DNA of 64,000 bases from the NCBI RefSeq assembly GCF_048544455.1, contig NC_133538.1, positions 4,060,658 through 4,124,657 on the forward strand, written 5' to 3'. A program made the position numbers and the translations under genes. Of the stretch, positions 11,969 to 24,300 are shown piece by piece; the stretch's first letter is position 1; each line of letters opens with the position of its first letter. The notes under the pieces are model-generated. The model searched no databases and had not been told where the DNA came from. It saw only the letters and a list, made by a program, of their open reading frames with translations. Origin of the DNA: Silene latifolia. Taxonomy: Eukaryota; Streptophyta; Magnoliopsida; Caryophyllales; Caryophyllaceae.

Positions 11969-12901
11969 TATATTAATATTATTGAAAGACCGTCGTACCG
12001 AAGGCCATGATGATGAACTATGGGAATAAGAATACTTAATCTTCAAATAAGTGATTTCATATGGCCAAAATGGCCATGATGATGAAGAACTATGCGAATA
12101 TTAAGAAAATTTCATTGTTAAGTGATTTCATAAGACCAAATAGAACAGTTTACATGGAAAAGGACAGAAAGTACTACGTGGAAATGTTTTTCTTTTAACA
12201 AAATATACTGTAACGAAAAAGTGTAAAAAAGGTTCTTAATGACTTCACCTTTTTTAGTTAGGGTCCCTAATGCAAAACTTAGCAATAGATGTAGCAAACG
12301 GGTAACCGGGTCTGGATCAGGTTGAATATTTCGAGTTTTCAAAAGTTGGGGTTAGATCGGGTCGAGTTATTTCGAGTATTGGTCATTTTTTGGGTTGGTT
12401 GTTATCAAACTATTTGGAAATAATGGTAATAAATCTTCGGCTTAAGTTAGATAGGGTTTTGAGTCGATTCAGGGTTTGAGTCCTGTACTTGGGTGCGGGT
12501 CGGGTGTTCTAGGTTCATTCAAGTCGGGTCATGGATAGAATTAACACTAACTAATCATCTTGCTCAATAAAATGTATTAGGATGTATAGTTCAATCAACA
12601 GAGAGTCAAACTGAGACTGTTTATGACTAGTAGATATCACCTGTCCCACTTTTATGTCCATCTTGTGTCTCATTCCCTTAAGATCTTGACACATCACACT
12701 TGAAATAATAAAAATGGTAATATTATATATCAAAGTGCTAATGTGTCATTAGGAGAGGTAATGGGACACAAGATGGAACATGAAATGAGACAGAAGATCT
12801 GCTCTGGTTTATGACTGGACTGAAATTTGTAATGGTATTCTGCAACATTTTAAAACATGATATTACAAGCGGCCCGTGCATCGCACGGGCATTAAATCTA
12901 G
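11969..12901 (+). mobile_element. Short Helitron-like element
   Basis: It lies between two Helitron 3' termini. Its own right end is the hairpin GCCCGTGCATCGCACGGGC (12872-12890), then CTAG|T at 12901. The 933-bp interior has no recognisable gene and contains small duplications around 12005-12130 (GGCCATGATGATGA). The 5' boundary is assumed from the previous terminus. Confidence 0.4.
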
Positions 12902-12948
12902 TATATAAATAAAGGAGACTTTTTTTTTCTACTTATACTATTGGCATT

Positions 12949-13260
12949 AGAATTAGGAGATAATTAATTATTTACAATTTTTCTATTATAATTAGGAATA
13001 TAATTTTCCTATTAGAAATGAGAATTAATTAATTATTTTACCATTTTCCTATTAGAAATAGGAAATAAATTAACAATTTATTAAGGCTTTTTTTCCCTTT
13101 ATACTATTAGAATTAGGAGATAATAATTATTTAAATTTTTTCTATTATAATTAGGAATATGATTTTCCTATTAGAAATGAGAATTAATTAATTATTTTAC
13201 AATTTTATTATTAGAAACAAGAAATAAATTAATTATCTACAATTTATTAATATTAAAAAA
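12949..13260. repeat. Two-copy tandem repeat of about 160 bp
   Basis: Two AT-rich units share ATTAGAATTAGGAGATAAT, TATTATAATTAGGAATAT and CCTATTAGAAATGAGAATTA in the same order. Confidence 0.75.
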
Positions 13261-15056
13261 TTATTCATTAGTATTTGTTCACTTTTTATTAAATTAGAAG
13301 GAAAAAAACCTTTGATATATTTATAATATCCAATTTTATAACAACTTCCGATTAAAAAAATGAAGTATTATGAGGCTAAAAGGCCCTATGGCGAACCGGA
13401 TTGTGACAAATGTGCATGCATAATACGTACTACATGGAATTTACGCATGTAAAGAGTAAAATGAACGCTGAAATATGTCCATACGTCTTTTGTTATTGTC
13501 AATGTCATATATAACTATACATAATACGAAGTTTATTTTTCAAATGTCATATGTATTCTCCTACTAATTTTAAAGTTATTCCCCTCACAAAACACTTCAA
13601 CTTCTATTAATTTATTATTATATTATTTACATTCATTTGTCATTATATAAAAGTATATTAATCAAAATTTAAATAAGATATTCACAAATTATTGATAAGT
13701 ACAAAGTTTGATATCTATTTTTCAAGGAGTATTAAAAGATAACGAAAGTTGCTGCTAATTTGCGAATCGAAATATCATATTATGACAAATGAGTAAATGT
13801 TTTGAAAAACTTTATTGTGCAATTATTTTACAATTTAAAGTAAAAATGATACCACGAGTAATAAAATAGATTTGAATGAGGCTTGAAGGTAAATTAGATA
13901 CACTTATTATAGAAATATGTATAAGGTTACGATTCAATTCAAGCAACGATTAACATTAAAAAAAAGTCATGAAAAACACATAAAAGAGTAAGAGTAGTCT
14001 TTCCCTAACATAGTGAAGACCGTCTCTCTCAAGCTTTTCTTCTGACAATTTTACATGCATAAAAAACGGTACTATTCAATTATATGGAGCAAATTAATTA
14101 TTGTTGATGCTATATATTTTTTTTTGTGTAAATTGAGCACATCATCACTATAATTTAGGGAGAGATACGAATTGGAGAAGGGTGAGACATATTCTTCGTC
14201 ATACATAATACGATGCTTTAACCACCTTTAGGCAAAAATAAAAAAATAAATGAAAAAATTTAACCCTAAAAGGGGGTCACGTACTTGCCAACTCTTATAT
14301 AGTTCTCTAACGCATTAAATATTTTCATGAAATTTATGACATTTATTTCATATTAATAAAAAAATGATTATACTGTTTCGTACAATTTGTGATTTATAAC
14401 TTTAGCTAACTTATTTGAACTTGCACAAATTTATATATTTTCAGTGAAAAATATTAATTATAAATATGATAAAAATAAAGTTTGATCTTTAATTTCCTCA
14501 GAGATAAAAAAAATCAAATTTTATTTCCTAATAATATACTAATTAAAGGTCATAATGTAAAACACGAAATTACACCACAATCTACTATTTCAATATGTCG
14601 ATGATCAATACTCAAAGTAGCACATTTGTTATTTAAATAGTGTAAAAACTCTCAAAATGGTAAAAAAAATGTTCAATCTGTCGTTATCAAACAAAACCTA
14701 AGTTTACGCATTTTTTGTCATGTTCAACTTAATCTTAACGGGATGTAAAAATGATGAAGTTCAGAAAGTAACGGTTAGTTTTCTGTTAGTTAGATGGACT
14801 TTTCAAGAGAGATATGAAAGCTTTACATTTTAGACCGTTTTATGTGTGAACCGAAGGGATTAAGTAGTGGGCTAAAGGTTGTTTCGAGTGGGAATGCGGT
14901 TGATTACGACGAGTTAGTTGACTAAAGTTTTTCCTTACTAGATCTAGAAAGTGTATAATAATTATGAGATAATAAAATTTGAAGAAAAAATGACAATAAA
15001 AATGAGATGAATGTAGTTAGATTTATTTATGCAAAATGAAATAAATAGCAAAGTTC

Positions 15057-15058
<2 letters not shown>
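13261..15058. other. No gene seen
   Basis: AT-rich Helitron interior without convincing open frames or repeats. Confidence 0.5.

Positions 15059-15105
<47 letters not shown>
15059..15105. repeat. (AT)n microsatellite
   Basis: An uninterrupted AT dinucleotide run. A short open frame across it is an artefact. Confidence 0.9.
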
Positions 15106-15110
<5 letters not shown>

Positions 15111-15663
15111 CAAACTTATTTAGTTTACAAACAAAGTACCCAAACACTTTGTTTGAATATCTGGAATGGAGGTAGGGAAGGGGGCGAGAAAAAGACTAGG
15201 AAGGAAAAGGGAGAGAGATAAGAGGGAAGATTGCTTCTTAAAATTTTCTTTGTTGAAGGAGAAATAAATTGTCTTCGATAAGGTAGACGAGGATCCATAT
15301 CATCTGGAGTAAAGAATGGTGTTTCATGGAGATGAATGTGATTTTGACTTCTTAGATGTAAAACGTAGCAGAAAAGTAGTGATAGTAATAGTGGATTGGA
15401 GGTTGTTTCAAGTAGTAAGAACTAATCATAGTGGCTGATATTTTATTTTGCGGGGAAATTAGTGGGGTGGAGGGAGGGTGCATTTGTGGAGGGTGTTGAG
15501 TTTAACGAGGATAGTGATAATAAATAAGGTTATTTATCAGCAAAATATCGCTCGCATTAAAACATATAGGTAACATGAATAATAACAAGAAACCTCAAAA
15601 GATCATACTGATAAACTTAATCTTGACCCCATTAATTCAAATTAAAGTAAAATCTTAATTCTA

Positions 15664-16790
15664 ACAACATTGTCAAGAGCAAGGGTTAGTTTCTATTGGA
15701 TTGTGGATTTTTCTAGAACAAGGGTTTAGTTTTTCACTTGGTTGGATAAATTTGAGAGAAGTTTCGAAGACAAGGATCGATCTTTCAAGGGATGAGATTG
15801 TTTTAGATCATGTGTGTGAATAGGGAAGAAAAACAGGGATCTGGGTGAAGGATTTTATTTCAAATGAGAAGATGGGGGCAAGACTATTGTTATAGGGGGT
15901 GTCATAAGCAGCCCCAGCCATGTAGTATTGCGTTGGAATTTGGTTCACATTCAAAGATACGTCTATAGTTTGACCGGGAGATATAACATTTAACTACCTG
16001 TAAATGTTTTTACGTAACTACCATTTGACCCAACAATGATTAAATTATGGTTGTTATTCTAAAGAATGAGATTTGTTGCATCATTGAGTTGATTATGCAG
16101 AGTAGATATTATTGTTTTCTTTGACCAATTGAAAAACGCACAGGTATTAATGAATATAATCTAAAAACCCTCAATCCCATGTATCATATATATAAACTTC
16201 ATATTGGTTTTATTTTCCTAAAAAAACAACATTGTCGAGAGCAGGGGTTAGTTTCCATCGGATGGTGGAATTTTCTAGAAGTAGGAGTTTAGTTTTTCAC
16301 TTTGTTGGATAAATTTAAGAAAAGTTTTGGAGACAAGGATCAATCTTTCAAGGGATGAGATTGTTTTAGATCATGTGTGTGAATAGGGAAGAAAAATAGG
16401 GGTTTGCGTAAAGATTTTGTTTCAAATGAGAAGATGGGGGCCAAGACTATTGCTATAGGGGGGTGTCATAAGCAACCCTAGCCATGTAGTATTTCGTCGG
16501 AATTTGGTGCACATTCAAACGTATTTCTATAGTTTGACCGGGAGATATAACATTCTAACTACCTCTAAATGTTTTTACATAATTACAATTTGATCCAGAA
16601 ATGATTAAATTATGGTTGTTATTCGAAAGCAGGAAATTTGCTGCATCATTGAGTTGATTATGCAGAGTAGATATTATTGTTTTCCTTGACCAATTGAAAA
16701 ACAAACAGGTATTAATGAACAAATTCTAAAAACTATCAGTCCAAGTATCATATATATAAACTTCATATTGATTTTATTTTCCTAAAAAAA
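15664..16790. repeat. Tandem duplication, units of about 560 bp
   Basis: Copy 1 (15664-16225) and copy 2 (16226-16790) both start ACAACATTGTC(A/G)AGAGCA and end with a TTTATTTTCCTAAAAAAA stretch. They are colinear throughout with point differences. Confidence 0.85.
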
Positions 16791-16978
16791 GTATTTTATT
16801 AATCAAACACTCTTTTATTCTTATGTCAATATTATGTTAATGGGAATTATTTGTTGGTCATGCGGAATACATAAAATCAGAGACATGAACGATGTACTAT
16901 ATGTCTATATTTCATTTTATTGTGAAATTTATCACACATTATTTTAATATCCGTGCAACGCACGGGCAAAAAAACTAG

Positions 16979-18824
16979 TCTCAAGTTATGTAAAGCACTC
17001 CGTATTTCCCACCCCACCCTCAAAACTAACCCTACCTACCACATCAGATTCACCTCGTCCGCCTCCCACTCTCACTCTCGATCCCCTCTCTAAAAAAACC
17101 CCAAATTAAACCCACATACGATTTATAGCCTCATTCATTTCCCTCAAATATGGACCATCATCTACCTTCGTTAATCATCCTTTCATTTTTATTAAACCTA
17201 ATTTATTGTATATTTAAGAGTTTCGGTCAATTTTGAAGATATTTGGCTTAAAATGTTTACAAAGATCATGTAAGTATGAAATTTAAATGTTGAACAATCA
17301 AATTTCAAAGCAATAGTTCTTTTTCATGTCATTTAAAATTGTTAAATTTGCTAATAATTATTGTCGTGATAGTTTAATTTTTCTCAAATAAATACATCGA
17401 TTTTTGTCGTCTTTTTTAATGTAACAATATTAACATTTGCTTTTATTATTTTGAGCCTTATTGTAAACATTCTCTGTATATGATTTTTTTGTTATTTTTT
17501 TCGTTTGAATTTTAGCTCAAATTTTAATTATTTCGAACCTAATTTGATGGTTTTCGACTTTTTTTATTTTTTTTATATTTCTTGTTTTTTTCATATAAAT
17601 ATTTTTTTTTTCCTCGTTGTTTTGAAACCTGGATTCTTCATGACTTCATATATTCCACTACTTTCAAATCTGAAAAATTTTCTCCACATATTTTCCATTA
17701 ATCTCATATCTGAAAAACTTTCTTTAATTTTCGGTTTGTAATTTTTTTTTTATTTTTAAGTAATTTTAACGCGCTTTTTATTCCAGCTTTGTAATTTTTT
17801 TAACGATTTGAATTAATTTTACCATGCTTTTAATTAAATTGAGCCTACAGTGAATTAAATAGAGCCAATGAATTTTTGTTGGTGAATAAATTGTGTGCGA
17901 GAAACAAAAAAGTAGAAAGAGAGAAATTAATTCCTAAAAACTTGCAACCACGTTTGTTTGAAGCAAAAAAATCACTTTGAAACCCTGATATTCAGGAACC
18001 AATAGCAAGCCTCTAAAAAACCTAGCTTTTATACTAGATAGATTATATTAAGCGTGCTTTTAAATTAGTCATTTATTTGTTCAATAAGAGTTAAATTTTT
18101 CGCGTCATTTTCAGGTCAGGGTTTCGAATTTGGTCATTTCGAGTGGGATCAGTTCCTAGTCAACAATGTTCGGGTCGCGTCGGGTCAATCGGGTTTCGGG
18201 TCAAATTTGGGAGTTGTAGTTCGGGTCAATTTTGGATTTTGGGTTAGCCTTTTCGAGTCGAGTTAATCGGGTCAGGTCGGTTTTTCGAGGTCTACTTACA
18301 AGGCAAACCCGAACTAACTCGACTTTTTTCGGGGTTTGGGCGTCCTATCATCTTGAGAAAACCCGCACGCGACCCGAAGACTGTTGGCCGACCTATATTA
18401 TTGGGTCAATATTGAGGCCTAAAACTAAGCCCTACTAGGCTCGAAAATGAAAATCGGATTATTTTTCTTATTTAATATTTCATTAATTTATTATATCTAT
18501 CTAAGGTGAAATATTAAAAATCAATGTTTACGAGTATTTTTTATCTAAATATTTATGTATATAAATGATTATGGATCTAATCATTTTTTTTTTCGAATTA
18601 TTCAAGTAAGAGCAAAACATGTTTAACAACGTTAGATCGAATTTGGGTTAGGTTTGTTAATTTTAAGTTTCAAGTCATAGTTGCGAATGACGAGTCTTGG
18701 ATAATGGTTTTTTTAGTTTACTAACTCGACAAGGGTAATTTTGTCAAATCTAGTTACAATAATAGAATATTTGTTAAAGTAAAATTTTTTTGGCCAATTT
18801 ATCACATTCCATTAGTTTTTTTTA
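16979..18824. other. Intergenic, no gene seen
   Basis: T-rich sequence. Positions 18110-18330 are richer in GGGTC/CGGGTTT motifs, a degenerate repeat also seen at about 12300-12540. Open frames here have low-complexity products. Confidence 0.55.
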
Positions 18825-19147
18825 TCATTTGTCACATGTGAAACTTTTTTTACCAATTTGGTAGTTTGGCCGGGTGTTGTGAAGGTCCCTCTTAAGATGA
18901 TTGACCTGAAAGATAAGGGTGAACGACAAATAAGAATTCATTATTTGTGAACAATTAGAGCTTCTGGGAACAGCATGTATTAACGGACTGTACCACACAA
19001 AGTGCATTATAGCTTTTGGAACATCATCTTCAATTTTGTTCCTGACTATATCAAAAGCAAAAGTATCCTGGTCACCAATATTTCTTTTTTTATTTTTTTT
19101 ATTTTTTTTGGCAGCTGTAAAAGAGAACTTTCTTACAATCTCATAGC

Positions 19148-19504
19148 TCATTTCGCTAGTCGATGAGCCACAGAATTCAGGTTTTTAGAAATAAAACTAA
19201 AACTAATACAATGAAAGAAAGGTAAACTAGCTTCAATATCAAGTAGGATTCCTTGTGTCAAATGGTGTCCGTTCTCCACTCCTGTGATCTGTAGCAAGAT
19301 CTGTAGGCAATCAGAAAACACATCCAAATGAAAAATCCCATTAACGCTAGCCCATCTTAATGCTTCTCGGATACCCTTTGCCTCAGTTTGTAAAGCAGAT
19401 TCAGACCAAAAACTCCTACCGCCTTCAAATATGATAGAACCTTCATGGTCGTACGCCACCCAGCCAGCAGCAGACACTAATGACGTATGCCATCCAGCAT
19501 CCAC
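19148..19504 (-). pseudogene. LINE RNase H domain
   Basis: The 118-residue frame carries the plant LINE RNase H fold, with the expected acidic residues in VDAGW, TEAKGIREAL and VFSDC and a closing NSVAHRLAK. In the intact family this domain ends the ORF2 polyprotein and removes RNA from the hybrid. Here it is a fragment without an upstream polymerase, so it is not expected to be expressed as an enzyme. Confidence 0.85.
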
Positions 19505-19542
19505 TTTGACCCTAATAGTATTACACCTTCTGCCCGTGCCTA

Positions 19543-20721
19543 TCAGATAAACCGGGAAACTATTTTCCAGTTTTTCCCGAACTTCATTACGCTGTAGACA
19601 AGGAAAAAACCCTTTGTTCTTACCATCCCTTGGGTAGCCTCATAAGCAGCAATTGCCTCAGCAATCGTCTTAGATTGTAAATTGTAGAAAGCCTCGGGTG
19701 AGAATAAATCCCCTCTAAAAACGAGATTATTACGGGTACACCATATGCACCAGATGGTAACAATCAGGCTAATAACCAAAAACTCCCCGTTATCAGCTTC
19801 CAAAAGGTAATTAATCCAATTGATAATCCATTCTCCAACAGGCATATGGGAATCGTTGCAAGTTCGAATTCCCAAATTAGAGGAAGACCAGATCCTAGCT
19901 ACAATATCGCAATCTCGGAATAGATGATTCAAAGTCTCAATATTATCCATACCATAACAAAATCTACATGAATGGTCCACACCTATTCCCCTTTTCTGGA
20001 ACTCCGACCCTTAGAGACAGAATTAGTAAGGATTCTCCAAACTAATACTTTCCATTTCTGAGGACCAAGGAGTCTCCAAAGCCTCTTTTTACAGAAAGCA
20101 ACACATGACCTGCTAATTCTAGATAAATCCTTCTCATTACAAGCAATAGGTTGTGACGAACACAAACGGAGGGCCAGGATTTTAGATCGCCATTCTTCAC
20201 TGAAAAGCTCGGTTATTAGCTCTTTATTCCATTCCCCTGACTTAAGATTTAAGGCAATCGAGACTTGACCCGGATTTAGGCTAGGATTCATGCTAGGTGT
20301 TTCCCCATTAACCCACTTAGTGCTCCATATGTGCATGTGGGAGAGGTACCCCACTTTCCAAGCGCAATTTGGGAGAATAAGTTCAAGCCCCCGCAGCAGA
20401 CTTCTACAACCCCATGACAGATTCGAGGTATGTTTTGCGGACATGGAAGCAGGACCAAACGAGGGGGGGGAGTACTTTGTCTCTGAAAACTTTCCCAAAG
20501 AGCGTGTCTTGCGCCGTGATCAACTTCCAAGCTTGCTTGGCCAGGAGAGCTTGATTGAGACAAGAAACGTTCCTAATCCCAAGACCTCCTCTGCTTTTTG
20601 CAATACTTAGGAAATTAATACTACACCAGTGCACCGTCTTAGACGATCTCAAGCCCGCCCACCAAAAATGTGACAAAAGAGAATTAATTCTCTTGGCCAC
20701 ACTTACCGGTATTTTAAACAC
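19543..20721 (-). pseudogene. LINE reverse transcriptase C-terminus and zinc-binding region
   Basis: Frames at 20404-20721, 19983-20498 and 19543-19980 together give the end of a plant LINE ORF2. KRINSLLSHFWWAG and RGGLGIRNVSCLNQALLAKQ are the conserved stretch after the polymerase. CRFCYGMDNIETLNHLFRDC is the zinc-binding region (zf-RVT type). Frames change at least twice, so the fragment is decayed. The catalytic FADD-type motif is absent because the element is truncated upstream. Confidence 0.85.
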
Positions 20722-21181
20722 CGATAGGAAGTAGTTAGAAATAGTGGACAGAACAGAAGAGATTAGTGTAAGCCGTCCGGCTGGTCACCAATATTTCAGT
20801 TTCTTCATCTGCAATGGTTTCCTCCGATGGCTTCAGAATGGAAGAAGGCTGCAGTTGAAACAACCAACATAATTGTAAAAATCAAGGGTATTTGCACTCA
20901 TATCTTAAAAATTAAAAATTAGTAAAATTTCAATTTCCATTAATGATGGTGATTACCGCTTTCAGCTGTATCAATGACGGTGCTTTCAATGTATGATTAG
21001 GCATGTCATCACTAAACACACCTACAGGAGCTTTTTTGGATGATGAACGACTCCATTGATAGGCATCCCAAAAAGCTTTGTTATAGCATCTATAATAACC
21101 ATTTTAGATTGCAAGATCAGTAACGGCTCATATGTACACATTTTGTATATAGTTTGATAAACAAGCAAGCACAGCTCCACT

Positions 21182-21334
21182 CATGGTTACCGAATTCGCT
21201 GGGTGCCCTGCGAATCGCGAATTGCTAAAAGCGAATTCTATCATGTTGCTTACTAAAAATACATATAACACACATCCTGTAGGAGCGAATCGCGAATTGG
21301 TAAGGACGTATTCATAGCGAATTCGGTAACCATG
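21182..21334. mobile_element. hAT-type MITE in a dynamin-gene intron
   Basis: It has 19-bp perfect inverted ends (CATGGTTACCGAATTCGCT and its complement) and an 8-bp target duplication GCTCCACT at 21174-21181 and 21335-21342. Total length is 153 bp, with no coding. An 8-bp TSD points to hAT. A second internal inverted pair is built on GCGAATCGCGAATTG. Confidence 0.85.
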
Positions 21335-24300
21335 GCTCCACTATCTTAAAAGCAACACTCACCAGCTGATAATGATTTATCATGCTTTTCTAGCTTTTGG
21401 CCTCCCTATCAAGAACCCCCCAAAGAAAGCAAATGGATGAGCATTTCTAATCTTTACAAGTATTAAGCAGAAAGATAGCAGTAGAAGTACTTGATTTGCT
21501 GACTTCTGATCCCTCTTTGGCGATGGAAATTGATCAGCATCCATAATTGTGCCCTGAAATACAAATGGGACTGTATCGTTAGCCATTTAAGATGCCCGTC
21601 CAAACTAGTTACATGACCAAAGAAACTCAGATATTGTTATATGTAGGACTTGCTGGAATAGTGTCTTGAAGAAGAGAACCGGCACCTTAGACGTACGGAT
21701 CAGCCGTCTAGCAATCTCTATTGCTCTCTGTCCTCCCACAAAGCTTGGGTGTGAAGTATTTATGTCATCTGCCTGGATTAAATTAAAGAAACAAACAATA
21801 CATTTGGAAAATGCGTAAAGAAGGAAGATTGAAAAGTCAAAAGCACTTTCTGCACACAACACGTCCCAAAAAAACTGAAAAGAGCTGGCAGCTTGAGAAT
21901 GTGTTTTAAAACCTCCATGTCAATTGTTTCTGCAATTCTTTTCTCCACAGGTTTGATAGCATAGTGCATAAAGTTCACCATTACCCCCTTTACACGCTTT
22001 CTGAAAGTCGGAAACCTTTGAAACTCTCTCGATTCACGAGAACGACTCATCTACAAGAAATGTAAGCACTTGTTTTTACATTCCAGTTGACTGAGAAATT
22101 TTCTTTAGTCACATAAAGATGTAACAATGCACCAGTTTGTGCTTCATACCTTGATTAGTTCATCGCATGCAAGTTGCAGACACTGCATACTAGGATCTAG
22201 TAACCTTTCAACTTGTCTTCGTATCAGAAGTTCAAAAGGCACCTGAAGGCTGAAGTTTTATTGTCAAAAATCAAAACAAGCTAAATGATGAGTTGAACAG
22301 GATGTATAATTCATGATGATGGTGTTCACCTCTGGAACAAATAATTTGTTTCTTGGACCCATAGAATTTTGAACAGCTATTCTGATTTCATCATCTGACA
22401 GATCTTCACAAGGATCAACTTCCTGGGGGATCATACAAGGTACATAATCAAAGCATACAGAGAAGTACGTGAAACCTTAATGAGATAAGACGAATGATTC
22501 AACTTCAGTGAGGTAGAGCAGTGAAAATATTAGACCTTCACGGCTTTACCGAAGATTGAATGGAAAATATAATGAATCCTTGCTCCACCTGCCAACTCCT
22601 GAGTTGATATATGTGGATTCTTTCCGTCAATCACAGATGAGAAAGCTATTGACAAAAGGTATATAACAGAAATGTCAAAACAGAATAGTAAGCTAGTACC
22701 TTAGCATATGATATGCGAAGGCAATACTAAGGTCCATTTCTACCTTTGGAATGAAGAAGGGAGGAGGATACAGAAAGATAATATTATCAAAATGAACCTC
22801 TCACCTTCACTATAGCTTCTCAAGATATTCAACACAACTGCTCCTCTTTCCTGAAAAAATTGCAACATTCACATCAAGAATTGACATAGCATGTCCTACG
22901 TTAAAGGATTTTGATTTTGAATAAAAGAATTGTAAGAATGATAAATATCGACACAATAACTATGATGTTGCCACAAGATTTCTGTAGCTTAACTGACTTT
23001 TGATTCTACTCCATCTCCGTATGTCCTTAATTCTTCTTCAACAGCTTGAAAGTGCAATTTAATTTGTGATTTCAATGCTGGAAGATTTGCTCTGATGTGT
23101 TGCTCAAGAATCTGAAAATCCATTAGCATTATTGCTAAACTCGACATAATTTGCAGAAAAACTATACATCAACCTACATGGTCTGTTTCTTTGAAAGCAA
23201 AATTTCTGGAGATAAGGTAAAATAAAATAGGCGAGAGTGGAATTAAGAGTTTGACGTAACTAACTTGATTTAGTTTCTTTGCTAGTTGAGGAATTCCACA
23301 ACGATCCTGTACACCCTTATATTCCTTCAGCAATAGAAACATTTAGAGATTGTCAGGGAATATGAACAATGCAAGAGCAACAATCAGATCAAGTATTGTA
23401 TCTAGTTGCAATATATAGGTGGCGTACATGATGATCAAGAAAGAATTGTTCCTCAAAACTAAGCGCTTCAGCAACACTTTTGTTCTTGTTGATATCCTGA
23501 ATTTGCAGAGAAGATAAAAACTCCGTGACATACGTGGTAAATATCTCGAAACAGTTCTTACTATGTTCACTCTAGAAGCTTTCTAATACGATGAATTTTC
23601 GTAGAAAGTGACTGAAAGCACCACTAACCATCTTCCGAGCAAAAGGATTGAAGAAGTGAAGTTCATATATGATAAAAACCAACACAGGAAGACAGAAAGT
23701 TAGCCTTCTTTTACCTCTTGACTACGATTAATCACACCAATGTAACCCAGATGAAGAGGAATTACTTTCCCTAGAAGAAATTTGCAGGCGTCAGTACCCC
23801 TGTCCATTATATCCAGCTGCCAACAAAGATTAAACGTATCTATCAGTTACCATCAACAATCAATCAACATACATAAAAGAAAATATGAAAAAGCATATAC
23901 AAAGACTGGAGCAAAAGACCTTAGTAATGACTCTGATTGTTCGAGTACCTGCCAATAAAATTTAAATTATAAGTAAACCACCACCATAAGAACATAACTC
24001 TACTGCATCAAAGATTCTCACCAGTGGGTAAGGGGTCACATGTACGTAGTCTTTCTCCCTATATTAAAAACACAAAGATGTTTCCAATGATGACAGCGAC
24101 TTCAAAATTGAGGCATGTACTGAAATGTGATCAGATAAAGAACAAAAGTACCGTTTGGATCAGCTTCTTTGGACATTTGAAGGGCATCAGAGGTTGCCAA
24201 ATCAGAATTCGCGGGACTAACTGCTAATATAATGCAGTTCTCTTCTTTAATATGGTCCATAATCATCCTCCTAATTCTATCTTCTATGTCAGTAGGTTGA

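Larger units (their letters stand above)
12902..16978 (+). mobile_element. Helitron-like element
   Basis: The left side reads TATATAAATAAAGGAGACTTT right after the preceding CTAG, homologous to the start at 1509. The right end is a CCGTGC-AAC-GCACGG hairpin at 16951-16965 and CTAG|T at 16978. It contains two tandem duplications and an (AT)n run. No Rep/helicase coding was seen, so it would be non-autonomous. Confidence 0.45.
19085..20780 (-). mobile_element. 5'-truncated L1-type LINE
   Basis: The insertion is flanked by the 17-bp target duplication CTGGTCACCAATATTTC (19068-19084 and 20781-20797). It ends in an A-rich tail, seen as T runs at 19085-19109 on the plus strand. It keeps only the 3' part of ORF2: end of reverse transcriptase, the zinc-binding region and RNase H. 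The long TSD, poly(A) tail and 5' truncation are hallmarks of target-primed reverse transcription. It sits in sense orientation within the GED exon of the dynamin-like gene. Confidence 0.93.

Noticed and set aside
14962..15147. Frame across the (AT)n run; likewise 52873-53124
   Set aside because: Tyr-Ile repeats are a direct product of the dinucleotide repeat.
18232..18438. 68-codon frame in GGGTC-rich sequence
   Set aside because: It follows a degenerate GGGTCGGGT-type repeat; no homology recognised and no splice context.
20290..20610. 106-codon plus-strand frame within the LINE
   Set aside because: Antisense shadow of the LINE ORF2 on the minus strand.
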